64,000 bases of DNA. It comes from Shewanella zhangzhouensis (GTDB lineage Bacteria > Pseudomonadota > Gammaproteobacteria > Enterobacterales > Shewanellaceae). The DNA is taken from NCBI RefSeq assembly GCF_019457615.1, contig NZ_CP080414.1, forward strand, positions 2,726,501 to 2,790,500. Direction: 5' to 3'. Under the pieces are notes generated by a model, which saw nothing but the letters and a program-made list of their open reading frames with translations, was not told where the DNA came from and made no database searches. Made by a program: the position numbers and the translations under genes. Below are positions 52,976 through 61,740 of the stretch, piece after piece (the first letter of the stretch is position 1; the number at the start of each line of letters is the position of its first letter).

Positions 52976-55900
52976 ATGAAGATTCAATCATTCAGAGCGA
53001 TTGGGCTCCTCTTACTACTCTCCGTAGCACTCCTTTCACAGAGTTCTCATGCGTCCCCGACAACCCAAGATTCGTCTTTTGTCTTAGATGGTAAATATCT
53101 AGGTGTTGAAGAAGGTTTGAGCCAAACAACGGTAACCTCCATAGTTGAGGATGCTGAAGGCTATCTTTGGTTTGGTACTTTAAATGGGTTAAACAGATAT
53201 GATGGGAATTCAGTAAAGCAGTTTTTTCAACATTCCGAATCTGGTTTAAAAAGCTCATTCATTCAATCTATTGAAGTTATAAATGAAACATTGTTTATTG
53301 GAACAGATTCCGGACTTCATCAATATGTTCCAGAACTAGAAAGATTCCAATTATTTGATGGAATAACTGAACCTATCTGGTCCATTTCAAAATTGGATAA
53401 CAAGATTGCATTAGGTTTGGATAATGGGTTTTCCATTATAAATCCAGAAAAAAAATCAAATGAATTAAATTACCGAAACAGCTCACTAAAAGGCATTAAA
53501 AACGTTGTTAGAGACAATGATAGCCTTCTTCTAAGAAATTATAGCGAATCACTCTACACATTAAGAAGTGATAAAATTGAAAAAATTGCAGACAATGTGC
53601 AAGATCTACATATTACAAATAACAAGAAGATAGCTCTAATACACAACGAAATAGACATCGATGGGGTTAACACACATATTTCCGCAGATGCTTTAGATAT
53701 TTTTGAAGATCATATTTATTTCATAAATCGAAGTACGTTATTTTACGCAAATAGTTCGTTAGAGGGCATTACAGAAATTGGCCTACTAAATGACCTAAAA
53801 AACCTTGACCCATCAAAGTTAAAAGTTACAAAAAACTATATCGTGATAATAGACAAAAATAATGGCGTCTATTTAATAAGTAGGAAAAAAATATATACCA
53901 AAACGCTAAACGCATCAAATAATGCCGTTTGGAATTTAAAAAAGCATAATGATGAAATAATTATCTCAGACGATAATACCAAACTAAAAATAATAGACTT
54001 GAAACTCAACCCTATAAAAGAAATAGAAACGAAAATATTAGGCCCAAAAATTATAATCCCTTACAAGGAAAATTACTTTATTGGTGCGACTGATGGACTA
54101 TATATAGTTAGGGATAACATCACCTCAAAAATCGATGATCATAAAATCACTTCCGGTATCATTTCCGATGACATATTGTATGTAACAACCTATTCTAATG
54201 AGGTTATTGCATATAACGCGGAAAATCACGAGATAGCGGCAAAAACAACTATTAAGGAAGAACAGCAACCACTAGAAATTGAAATTTTAGATAATTTCAT
54301 TTATGTGGCACACCAAGGTGGTTTATCTAAAATATCAAAAGACCTAAATAACCAAGAGCTTATATACCCGCATGAAATAGTATTTTCTCTAAAATCATCG
54401 GGTGAAAAACTTTATTTTTCCACTCAATCAGGCCTTTACAGCTATGAAAATGGGAATATATTGAATGCTTTTAAATCTGCAAACCCAATTTACTCCGTAA
54501 ACATCTCAAAGCAAAAAATAATACTAGCTACCTCTATCGGAAAATATTACAAATTACAAGGTGAATCACTACTAACCTATAATAGTGAGTTTGGTAGCCA
54601 AAATGAGTACAATACACAAAGCACTATCAATACAGAAAAATATTTTTTAGCTGGCGGAATGAGTGGAGTAAGTGTTATACCGATAGAAATTGAAGATACA
54701 CATTTGGAAAAAGTAAATGTTAGCTTGACTGATTTTTCGCTTTTTAATGCTCCCGTAACGATTGGAAGCGATATTTTACCCAAAGGGTTGAAAAGTATAG
54801 ATACTCTGACATTAAAATACTCTGACTACCCATTTTCTATAAAATTTAAGTCACCCTCAAGTGGCCTCAAGAATATCAACTATTTCTACAGACTTAATGG
54901 CCTTTCCGATAACTGGCTTTCATCAGAAGGAAGTAATCAAGCAACTTACACAAACTTATCCCCTGGAAAGTATAGTTTTGAAGTTTATGCTGTTAACCCA
55001 GTAACTAATCGCCCAGGAGATAAAGTTTCTTTAAGTATCAGTGTGACACCCCCATGGTGGATGTCCCTTGAAGCGAAAATTGCCTATGCCCTGATTTTTC
55101 TCCTTATTACTTCAGGCATTATCAAAGCTGCTCTACGTAGACGTGAAGTTCAGAGACAAATCGCCATCAGTGAAGAGCGTCTCAAATTATCCCTGTGGGG
55201 CAGTGGCGATGAAATGTGGGACTGGGACATAGAAACCGGAAAAATTTATCGCTCCAACATCTGGGGTTCTCTTGAGTTCCCTAAGGATGGTCATCGTTCA
55301 GGCAAAGATGACGAAGAGAGTAATATTCATCCACAGGATCAGGAGCGGGTACGCGAGGCTCTCAATCGCCACTTTTACGGTGAAACCGATCACTTTGAAG
55401 CGGCATACCGTGTCAAAGGTAAGGATGGTCATTGGGTCTGGATTTTGGACAGGGCCAAAATTGTTGAGCGAGACGACAGTGAAAACGCCCTGCGTATGAC
55501 AGGGACAATCAAAAACATCAATAATTTCAAACAGGCTGAAGAACAGTTGCGGCTTTTCGAACGTGCCATCGAAAATATCTCTGAAGGCATGTTTATTCTC
55601 GACAATGAATTCAGGTTTGTCGAAGTCAACGAGGCGTGCTGCGACATCTGTCTGATGGATAAAGACAGTTTTATTGGCACCCAACTTCAGTTCAGTTGCT
55701 ACCCTGATGCCTATTCCGAGCAGGTACGGATTATTCTTCGCCAACAGGGGCGTTGGAGCGCTGAGGTGGAATCCCGCCGCGGAGACAACACCACATTCCT
55801 GATGGAGCTCACCGTAGATGCCATCTACGACGAACAGGGCACACTGAGCCACTTCGTTGGAGTATTCTCCGATATTTCCAGACGTAAGCAGCAGGAAGAA

Positions 55901-57220
55901 GAGCTAAGAAAACTGACCAACAACGATTTGCTGACCGGTCTGCCAAACCGTTCCAACCTTCAGGTATCGTTGAACAACTTGGTGAAAAAAGATACTCACC
56001 ATACCCTGATGGTACTCGACTTAGATAACTTCAAAAAAATCAATGACTCACTGGGACACCAAGTGGGTGACGAGTTGTTACAGCTTGTTTCCAAACGCAT
56101 GTCAGCCGCACTGCCGGGCCATACCAGCCTCTATCGTCTGGGCGGCGATGAGTTTGCAGTCCTGCTCGACAAAGACCCGGATATCGGCAGTGCCGCTGCA
56201 ATAGCCAAAGGATTGGTGGATGCCTTTATCGCACCGTTTGAACTTGCCGGGGAAAAACTGGTAGTGGGCGTCAGCATCGGTATCGTGCTCTATCCGGAAG
56301 ATGAGCAAAACGAGCAGGCGCTGCTCAGAAAAGCCGATATCGCCATGTACCACGCCAAATCAGCCGGTGGTAACAGATACCAGTTTTATTCCGAATCACT
56401 TAATCGAAACGCACTGCGTCAGCTGGAAGTCGAAAATCTAATTCGTGACGGTCTCAGGGACGATCTCTTCGAAGTTTATTACCAGCCTAAAGTCGATTTA
56501 AGAAACTCCCGTATGGCCGGTATGGAAGCCTTGGTGCGACTGAATCATCCTACTCAGGGTTTAATACCGCCGTCAGAGTTTATTCCGTTGGCAGAAGAGA
56601 CGGGACTCATTGTTGAAATTGGCGACCTGGTGATGCGTAAAGCCTGTTTTGCTGCCCAACGCTGGCGTGAGCAGGGCCTGTTTGATGGGCGCGTTGCCGT
56701 CAATTTGTCGTCACGCCAGTTTGCATTAACTGATTTGCAACAACGTATAGAGTCAATTTTACGTCTGACCAAACTACCTGCGGCCAATCTCGAATTAGAA
56801 ATTACCGAAGGCACCGTGATTAAGCAGCCTGAAAAGGCAATCAAGGTGATGCAGCAACTGGCCAAGATGGGGGTTAGCCTGGCGCTGGATGATTTCGGTA
56901 CCGGTTATTCGTCGTTGTCCTATCTCAAGCGCTTTCCAATCCATACGCTGAAAATCGATAAGGCGTTTGTGGATGACATAGATAAATCCGACAGGGATCT
57001 TAAGATGGTAGACTCCATCATCACCATAGCCCATAACATGGGACTGACAGTGGTAGGTGAAGGCGTAGAGGTTCCCTCGCAGCTGAATATTCTAAGAGCA
57101 CTGAAATGCGAAGAGGTTCAAGGGTATATCTACAGTAAAGCAGTCCCTGAAGCCGAATTTACCACGCTGCTGAAGCAGGATATGGGTGAATTCCTGAACC
57201 AAAAATACAATCAGCGATAG
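52976..57220 (+). CDS. Beta-propeller sensor with PAS, GGDEF and EAL domains (c-di-GMP turnover)
   Basis: A 1414-residue membrane protein. Signal peptide (cleavage after SHA, about residue 27); periplasmic Reg_prop-type beta-propeller (about 35-600, first blade SIVEDAEGYLWFGTLNGLNRYDG); Y_Y_Y domain (about 610-690, ending SPGKYSFEVYAVNP); transmembrane helix (about 698-718); two PAS/PAC modules (about 730-980); GGDEF (intact at 1056-1060); EAL (intact at 1184-1186, with DDFGTGYSSL). Both enzymatic motifs are complete, so net synthesis or hydrolysis of c-di-GMP is open. The first about 2.1 kb is strikingly AT-rich, the remainder not. Confidence 0.9.
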   Translation: MKIQSFRAIGLLLLLSVALLSQSSHASPTTQDSSFVLDGKYLGVEEGLSQTTVTSIVEDAEGYLWFGTLNGLNRYDGNSVKQFFQHSESGLKSSFIQSIEVINETLFIGTDSGLHQYVPELERFQLFDGITEPIWSISKLDNKIALGLDNGFSIINPEKKSNELNYRNSSLKGIKNVVRDNDSLLLRNYSESLYTLRSDKIEKIADNVQDLHITNNKKIALIHNEIDIDGVNTHISADALDIFEDHIYFINRSTLFYANSSLEGITEIGLLNDLKNLDPSKLKVTKNYIVIIDKNNGVYLISRKKIYTKTLNASNNAVWNLKKHNDEIIISDDNTKLKIIDLKLNPIKEIETKILGPKIIIPYKENYFIGATDGLYIVRDNITSKIDDHKITSGIISDDILYVTTYSNEVIAYNAENHEIAAKTTIKEEQQPLEIEILDNFIYVAHQGGLSKISKDLNNQELIYPHEIVFSLKSSGEKLYFSTQSGLYSYENGNILNAFKSANPIYSVNISKQKIILATSIGKYYKLQGESLLTYNSEFGSQNEYNTQSTINTEKYFLAGGMSGVSVIPIEIEDTHLEKVNVSLTDFSLFNAPVTIGSDILPKGLKSIDTLTLKYSDYPFSIKFKSPSSGLKNINYFYRLNGLSDNWLSSEGSNQATYTNLSPGKYSFEVYAVNPVTNRPGDKVSLSISVTPPWWMSLEAKIAYALIFLLITSGIIKAALRRREVQRQIAISEERLKLSLWGSGDEMWDWDIETGKIYRSNIWGSLEFPKDGHRSGKDDEESNIHPQDQERVREALNRHFYGETDHFEAAYRVKGKDGHWVWILDRAKIVERDDSENALRMTGTIKNINNFKQAEEQLRLFERAIENISEGMFILDNEFRFVEVNEACCDICLMDKDSFIGTQLQFSCYPDAYSEQVRIILRQQGRWSAEVESRRGDNTTFLMELTVDAIYDEQGTLSHFVGVFSDISRRKQQEEELRKLTNNDLLTGLPNRSNLQVSLNNLVKKDTHHTLMVLDLDNFKKINDSLGHQVGDELLQLVSKRMSAALPGHTSLYRLGGDEFAVLLDKDPDIGSAAAIAKGLVDAFIAPFELAGEKLVVGVSIGIVLYPEDEQNEQALLRKADIAMYHAKSAGGNRYQFYSESLNRNALRQLEVENLIRDGLRDDLFEVYYQPKVDLRNSRMAGMEALVRLNHPTQGLIPPSEFIPLAEETGLIVEIGDLVMRKACFAAQRWREQGLFDGRVAVNLSSRQFALTDLQQRIESILRLTKLPAANLELEITEGTVIKQPEKAIKVMQQLAKMGVSLALDDFGTGYSSLSYLKRFPIHTLKIDKAFVDDIDKSDRDLKMVDSIITIAHNMGLTVVGEGVEVPSQLNILRALKCEEVQGYIYSKAVPEAEFTTLLKQDMGEFLNQKYNQR

Positions 57221-57242
57221 ATTTTCATCAATTTGCCAACAT

Positions 57243-57257
57243 TGGCACAACACCTGC
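57243..57257 (+). promoter_or_regulatory. Candidate sigma-54 (RpoN) promoter of the repeat-peptide gene
   Basis: TGGCAC at 57243-57248, five bases, then CTGCA: the -24 GG (57244-57245) and -12 GC (57256-57257) are 10 bases apart, the spacing sigma-54 needs. It differs from TTGCA by one base. Transcription would start near 57269, 40 bases before the ATG. The -24 element overlaps a palindrome TGCCAA-CA-TTGGCA (57234-57247). Confidence 0.65.
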
Positions 57258-57308
57258 AATAAGTCTCTCAGTGTCAATAATCAATCACTGAACTGAGAGA
57301 CGATAAAA

Positions 57309-57698
57309 ATGATCAAAGGAATTCTGACTACTGTTGCCCTGATATCTGCAGCTTTTGGTGGTGCCAACGTTTCACAAGAGACACAGTTTGCTGGTTCACC
57401 ACATATTCGCTACAACGAAGGGTCACCACATATCCGTTATGTCGCCGGATCGCCACATATCCGCTATATCGCCGGTTCGCCACATATCCGCTATATCGCC
57501 GGTTCGCCACATATCCGCTATACCGCCGGTTCACCACATATCCGCTATACCGCCGGTTCACCACATATCCGCTATACCGCCGGTTCACCACACATCCGCT
57601 ATACCGCCGGTTCACCACACATCCGCTATACCGCCGGTTCGCCACATATCCGCTATACCGCGGGCTCACCACACATCCGTTACACCCAAACTGCCTAA
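57309..57698 (+). CDS. Signal-peptide-bearing repeat protein, eleven GSPHIRY units (novel)
   Basis: A 129-residue protein I do not recognise. Residues 1-27 look like an export leader (MIKGILTTVALISAAFGGAN, a basic start and a hydrophobic core). Residues 28-126 are eleven exact 9-residue units, [AE]GSPHIRY[NVIT], then QTA. The core GSPHIRY is invariant; only positions 1 and 9 vary, and the first four units are the divergent ones. GAGAGA (57295-57300) precedes the ATG by 8 bases. A sigma-54-type promoter lies upstream and a second small gene follows. No modifying enzyme is adjacent. It could be a repeat RiPP precursor, a metal-binding or surface protein, or a fibre subunit. Confidence 0.8.
   Translation: MIKGILTTVALISAAFGGANVSQETQFAGSPHIRYNEGSPHIRYVAGSPHIRYIAGSPHIRYIAGSPHIRYTAGSPHIRYTAGSPHIRYTAGSPHIRYTAGSPHIRYTAGSPHIRYTAGSPHIRYTQTA
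57390..57686 (+). repeat. Eleven 27-bp coding tandem repeats
   Basis: 27-bp units (GCCGGTTCACCACATATCCG and onward) repeated 11 times in frame. Units 6-9 are nearly identical at DNA level, so copy number probably changes by slippage or recombination. All three plus frames and one minus frame stay open across it because the period is a multiple of three. Confidence 0.95.
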
Positions 57699-57727
57699 GC
57701 AGCGGAAACTTCAAGGGAGATTAGGTT

Positions 57728-57844
57728 ATGTTTGATTCAATCAAGAAAGCACTGGGTCTGGCCAAGCAAGAACGCAAAAAAGTGAAACTGCCAAAGGGCA
57801 TCACTGAGCTTCAGGTAGTTAATGCCAAAGGTTGGTGGAATTGA
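57728..57844 (+). CDS. 38-residue basic peptide ending GWWN (novel)
   Basis: MFDSIKKALGLAKQERKKVK, then LPKGITELQVVNAKGWWN. The N-terminal half looks like a basic amphipathic helix; the C-terminus carries a Trp pair. AAGGGAG (57713-57719) lies 8 bases before the ATG, a strong ribosome binding site. It starts 30 bases after the repeat-protein stop and is closed by a terminator, so the two genes form one transcript. I do not recognise a family. It has no signal peptide, so it may stay in the cytoplasm as chaperone, modifier-recruiter or regulator of the repeat protein. Confidence 0.7.
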   Translation: MFDSIKKALGLAKQERKKVKLPKGITELQVVNAKGWWN

Positions 57845-57861
57845 GTTTCCCCGCGCCCAAC

Positions 57862-57893
57862 ACAAAGGGAGCCAGAAGGCTCCCTTTGTCGTT
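57862..57893 (+). terminator. Terminator of the small-protein cassette
   Basis: A perfect 12-bp stem ACAAAGGGAGCC / AGAA / GGCTCCCTTTGT followed by CGTTTT, 18 bases past the 38-residue ORF. Confidence 0.9.
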
Positions 57894-57913
57894 TTAATAT
57901 CAGGTGAATTGGT

Positions 57914-58117
57914 TCAGCAGCGGAAATCATGCCCCGACAATAGCCCTGCCCTGCGTGCATTCAAGCGCTTGTGGGTCGTAAAAAGCGGATATCCTACAGG
58001 CCCCATAAGGGCGCCAACAAACGCCCAGCGCTTTACCGGCATCCCCTGGGAAAACGCCAAGACTCCCAGATACCAGGCAGAACCCAAACTCATCAGCAGG
58101 ACCAACAGCATCAACAT
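57914..58117 (-). CDS. Small membrane protein, unknown
   Basis: A 67-residue protein with an N-terminal hydrophobic helix (MLMLLVLLMSLGSAWYLGVL) and a second weaker one (WAFVGALMGPVGYPLF), then a basic tail (HKRLNARRAG). AGAGG lies 8 bases before the ATG. The topology suggests a two-helix inner-membrane protein. I do not recognise it. It converges on the repeat cassette and lies beyond fadJ in the same direction, separated from fadJ by a terminator. Confidence 0.6.
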   Translation of the reverse strand: MLMLLVLLMSLGSAWYLGVLAFSQGMPVKRWAFVGALMGPVGYPLFTTHKRLNARRAGLLSGHDFRC

Positions 58118-58255
58118 AGACTACCTCTGTAACGTTACGGCGCATCCTGCCAAGTTCAATTCTTGACATCCAATTCAGTATCGCGGCCGACGAGTCTACC
58201 CCAAAGACCCATCAAAATCGAACACTTTTCAGGCAAAAGTTTGCCTTGCGGCAAT

Positions 58256-58285
58256 AAAAAAGCGGCATTGAATTGCCGCTTTTTT
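58256..58285 (-). terminator. fadIJ operon terminator
   Basis: AAAAAAGCGGCA / loop / TGCCGCTTTTTT, with T-run on the minus strand, 18 bases past the fadJ stop. Confidence 0.9.
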
Positions 58286-58302
58286 AATCAGGAGTGGAGC
58301 GG

Positions 58303-60423
58303 TTAATAGAACGCTTTACCCTCAGCCGCCATAGTTTTGAGCAGTGCTGCTGGCGCAAACCTGTCACCATACCTGCTCTGATAACCTTCGAGCAGGCTCA
58401 CCATCTTCGCGGCGCCCAGGGTGTCCATATATCGGAAAGGACCACCCAGGAACGGTGGGAAGCCAATACCAAAGATAGCGCCAATATCTCCATCACGTGG
58501 AGAGGCAATGATGCCCTCCTCTAGGCAGCGCACGGCTTCATTCAGCATTTGCACCACACAGCGCTCAGCGATTTCACCGGCTTCTTTCCCGGTTGCCGGT
58601 GTTAAGCCAAGCAGGCTGTAAACACTTTCGTCGACTTTTTTACCTTTTTTGGCTGCTTTACCGTAGAGATAGAAGCCTTTGCCGTTTTTACGCCCTTTGC
58701 GATCGTCGGCCATAAGCTTGTCAAACGCAGCCGGGGCTTTGAATCGCTCACCCAGTTCCTTTTCAAGAATGGGCGAAATTTTGGCGCCTACATCAATGCC
58801 GACCTCATCAAGCAGTGTCATGGGGCCGACCGGGAAGCCAAACTTCACCAGCGCCTTATCCAGATGGTCCACCGCCTGACCTTCAAGCAGCAGCTGCGCC
58901 GCCTCGTTCATATAGAGCGCGAGAATGCGATTCACATAAAAACCGGCGCAGTCTTTAACCACAATTGGGGTTTTACCTTGCTTACGGGCAAAAGCAACCG
59001 TAGTGGCAATAGTCTCAGGCGAAGTTTTCTCGTGGGCAATCACTTCCACCAGCGGCATTTTTTCCACCGGCGAGAAGTAATGCAGGCCAATCACGTTTTC
59101 AGGACGGCTGGCCGCCTCGGCGATTTGGGTGATTGGCAACGACGAGGTGTTGGAGGCAAAAATGGTGTGCTCACCACACTCTTTCTCAATATCGCGCACC
59201 ATCTGATGCTTGAGATTCAGATCTTCAAATACCGCCTCAATCACGATATCGGCATCTTTCACACCACGGTATTCGGTGGTGGTGGTCATCAGTGACATCA
59301 ACTTGTCACGTTCTGCCGGTGTCATATGACGGCGCTTCACGCCTTTATCCAGCAGCTTGTAGGCATAGCCAAGGGCATTGGACAGGCCCTTCTCGCTGAT
59401 GTCCTTCACCCGCACCGGCACTTTGGCCTTGGTAGTAGTCACAGAGGCGATACCGCCCCCCATCAGGCCGCCGCCCAGCACTACGGCTTTAGCCACCTTG
59501 CGCGGCTTTACATCACCGGCACCGGTTTCTTTTTTCATTTCGGTTGTAGCAAAGAAAATAGAGCGCAAAGCTGCCGACTCGGGAGTGGCCACCAGGGCGC
59601 CAAAGTGCGCCGCTTCCACTTCCAGCCCTTTCTCCATTCCCTTGGCCATACCTTCGCGCACGCAATCGATGATTTTCAGTGGCGAAGGATAGTTGCCCTG
59701 GGTCTTTTTCAGTACCTGCTTGGTGGCCTGATCGAACATGATGTTACGACCAACAGGCGTGCCTTCCAGCAGTTTGGTCACCAGCGGTTGCTTCAGTGGC
59801 TTGCGGGGCTTTTTACCGGCAAGCGCCATCTCAATGGCGGTATCGAGCAGAATCGACTGAGGCACCACATCGTTTACCAGTCCCATTTTGATGGCCTGTT
59901 TGGGGCGCACCTGCTTACCGGTAAGCATCAAATCGAGCGCTTTGGCTATGCCAATCAGGCGTGGCAAACGCTGGGTTCCACCGCCACCGGGTAACAGGCC
60001 CAACTGCACCTCTGGCACACCAAGCATGGTTTTGCTGCTGTCGCTGCACACCCGCTGATGGCACGCCAAAGCCAATTCCAAACCACCGCCAAGGCAGGCA
60101 CCATGAATGGCGGCTACCACGGGAATATTCAGCGCTTCCAGCTCGGCAAACACATGATGGCCCTGACGGGACAGCAATCTTGCGTCTTCTGCGGTTTCAC
60201 AGGCATCCAACATGGAAATATCGGCACCGGCCACGAAGGAGTCGGCTTTGCCGGAAATCAGAACCAGACCCTTGATGCTGCTATCCGCTTTGATCTCCTG
60301 CAATATCGCGGTGATCTCGGGAGCAAACTGCGCCTTCAGGGTGTTCATGGTTTCACCCGGCACATCCATGGTCAGCAGCGCAATACCGTCATCACGGCGG
60401 CTGAGGCTAAATGTCTTTTCCAT
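58303..60423 (-). CDS. fadJ: Fatty-acid oxidation complex alpha subunit FadJ
   Basis: A 706-residue multifunctional enzyme. The N-terminal enoyl-CoA hydratase/isomerase (about 1-190) has its two catalytic Glu at 116 (GGGLELALA) and 138 (GVPEVQLG). The 3-hydroxyacyl-CoA dehydrogenase (about 308-700) begins KAVVLGGGLMGGGIA and carries GLHYFSPVEKMPLVE. Length and gene order (fadI before fadJ) identify FadJ rather than FadB. It starts 6 bases after the fadI stop and works with FadI as a heterotetramer in beta-oxidation. Confidence 0.94.
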   Translation of the reverse strand: MEKTFSLSRRDDGIALLTMDVPGETMNTLKAQFAPEITAILQEIKADSSIKGLVLISGKADSFVAGADISMLDACETAEDARLLSRQGHHVFAELEALNIPVVAAIHGACLGGGLELALACHQRVCSDSSKTMLGVPEVQLGLLPGGGGTQRLPRLIGIAKALDLMLTGKQVRPKQAIKMGLVNDVVPQSILLDTAIEMALAGKKPRKPLKQPLVTKLLEGTPVGRNIMFDQATKQVLKKTQGNYPSPLKIIDCVREGMAKGMEKGLEVEAAHFGALVATPESAALRSIFFATTEMKKETGAGDVKPRKVAKAVVLGGGLMGGGIASVTTTKAKVPVRVKDISEKGLSNALGYAYKLLDKGVKRRHMTPAERDKLMSLMTTTTEYRGVKDADIVIEAVFEDLNLKHQMVRDIEKECGEHTIFASNTSSLPITQIAEAASRPENVIGLHYFSPVEKMPLVEVIAHEKTSPETIATTVAFARKQGKTPIVVKDCAGFYVNRILALYMNEAAQLLLEGQAVDHLDKALVKFGFPVGPMTLLDEVGIDVGAKISPILEKELGERFKAPAAFDKLMADDRKGRKNGKGFYLYGKAAKKGKKVDESVYSLLGLTPATGKEAGEIAERCVVQMLNEAVRCLEEGIIASPRDGDIGAIFGIGFPPFLGGPFRYMDTLGAAKMVSLLEGYQSRYGDRFAPAALLKTMAAEGKAFY

Positions 60424-60429
60424 TTTCTG

Positions 60430-61740
60430 TTACTCCACTTCCAGGATCATTGCCGCACCCAAACCACCGGCCGCACAAGCGGTAGTCAAACCCACACCAC
60501 CACCGCGGCGCTTGAGCTCGTTACACATCTGGGTAATCAAACGGGCGCCGGTTGCCGCAAAGGGATGGCCATAGGCCAGGGAGCCACCCAGCACGTTGAA
60601 TTTGCTCATATCGATTTCACCGATAGCGCGGTTTTGGCCAAGCTTTTCTTCGGCAAACTTTTTGGACCCAAACATCTTCATATTGGCGAGCGCCTGAGCC
60701 GCAAAGGCCTCGTGCATTTCAATCAGCGTCAGGTCCTCCAGCTGCATACCGGCACGCTTGAGCGCCATGGGGGTGGCGTAGGATGGCCCCATCAACATGT
60801 CTTCCCACACATCGATGGCGGCGAAGGCGTAACTCTTGATGTAACCGATTGGGGTATAGCCCAACGCCTTGGCACGGCCTTCACTCATGAGCAAAAGCGC
60901 CGAGGCGCCATCGGTCAAAGGGGTGCTGTTGGCGGCGGTCACACTGCCGTGCTTGCGGTCAAACACCGGACGCAGCTTGGCGTAAGAGGCCAAATCCGAG
61001 CTTTCGCGGATGTTGTTGTCTTTTTCAATGAACTGGTTGTACGGCGGCACGTGAGCCACCATTACTTCGTTTTTCATCACGCCGGAGGCCCAGGTCTGGG
61101 CAGCCAGGGTATGAGAGCGGTGGGCCATGGCATCCTGATCGGCACGGCTGATACCGTGAGTCTTGGCCATCTGCTCAGCGGTCTGGCCCATAGAGAGGCC
61201 AGTGGAGTATTCGGCCACCGCTGGCGGCACCGGCAGCAGGTCTTTGATGCCGAGACGGCGGAAAATAGCCAGTTTCTGGCCAAATGTTCTGGCCTTGGTC
61301 AGGTCAACCAGGGCGTGTGCCAGCTTTTTGGACACCCCGATAGGCAGAACAGAAGAAGAGTCAGCGCCACCGGCAATACCAATTTCGATATTGCCGGTCA
61401 TGATGCTTTCAGCAATGTTGACTGTGGATTGGAAACTGGTAGCACAAGCCCGGGTAACACTGTAGGCATCGGTGGACACATTCATACCGGTGCCCAGCAC
61501 GATTTCGCGGGCAATGTTTGGCGCGGCCGGCATTTGCACTACCTGGCCGTAGACCAGTTGCTCCACCAGCTTGGGGTCAAGCTCGCTGCGGCTTAGGAGT
61601 TCGTTCACCACCATCTTGCCCATGTCCAGAGCCGAAACCCCGTGGAATGCAGTCGCCTGCTTGGCAAATGGGGTTCTCAGGCCCGAGACGATGGCGATAC
61701 GCTCGCCTCTGGCATTGGTTACCTGTTGTCTGTCACTCAT
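60430..61740 (-). CDS. fadI: 3-ketoacyl-CoA thiolase FadI
   Basis: A 436-residue thiolase. Catalytic Cys99 lies in TRACATSFQS; HEAFA and the C-terminal GHPFAATGAR and CAAGGLGAAMILE carry the His and second Cys. The length matches FadI (436) rather than FadA (387). It is the first gene of fadIJ, and a PsrA-like palindrome lies upstream. Confidence 0.94.
   Translation of the reverse strand: MSDRQQVTNARGERIAIVSGLRTPFAKQATAFHGVSALDMGKMVVNELLSRSELDPKLVEQLVYGQVVQMPAAPNIAREIVLGTGMNVSTDAYSVTRACATSFQSTVNIAESIMTGNIEIGIAGGADSSSVLPIGVSKKLAHALVDLTKARTFGQKLAIFRRLGIKDLLPVPPAVAEYSTGLSMGQTAEQMAKTHGISRADQDAMAHRSHTLAAQTWASGVMKNEVMVAHVPPYNQFIEKDNNIRESSDLASYAKLRPVFDRKHGSVTAANSTPLTDGASALLLMSEGRAKALGYTPIGYIKSYAFAAIDVWEDMLMGPSYATPMALKRAGMQLEDLTLIEMHEAFAAQALANMKMFGSKKFAEEKLGQNRAIGEIDMSKFNVLGGSLAYGHPFAATGARLITQMCNELKRRGGGVGLTTACAAGGLGAAMILEVE

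Noticed and set aside
57390..57686. CRISPR array
   Set aside because: The 27-bp units are contiguous with no spacers and encode a perfect 9-residue repeat. No cas genes are present.
57328..57735. Long open frames in other frames of the repeat (minus 57328-57714; plus 57355-57735)
   Set aside because: They arise because a 27-bp period keeps every stop-free frame open. Neither has a ribosome binding site, and only the 57309 frame has a leader sequence.
60058..61596. 512-codon open frame on the plus strand
   Set aside because: It lies opposite fadJ and fadI, both of which have intact catalytic motifs. High-GC codon bias leaves the antisense frame open.
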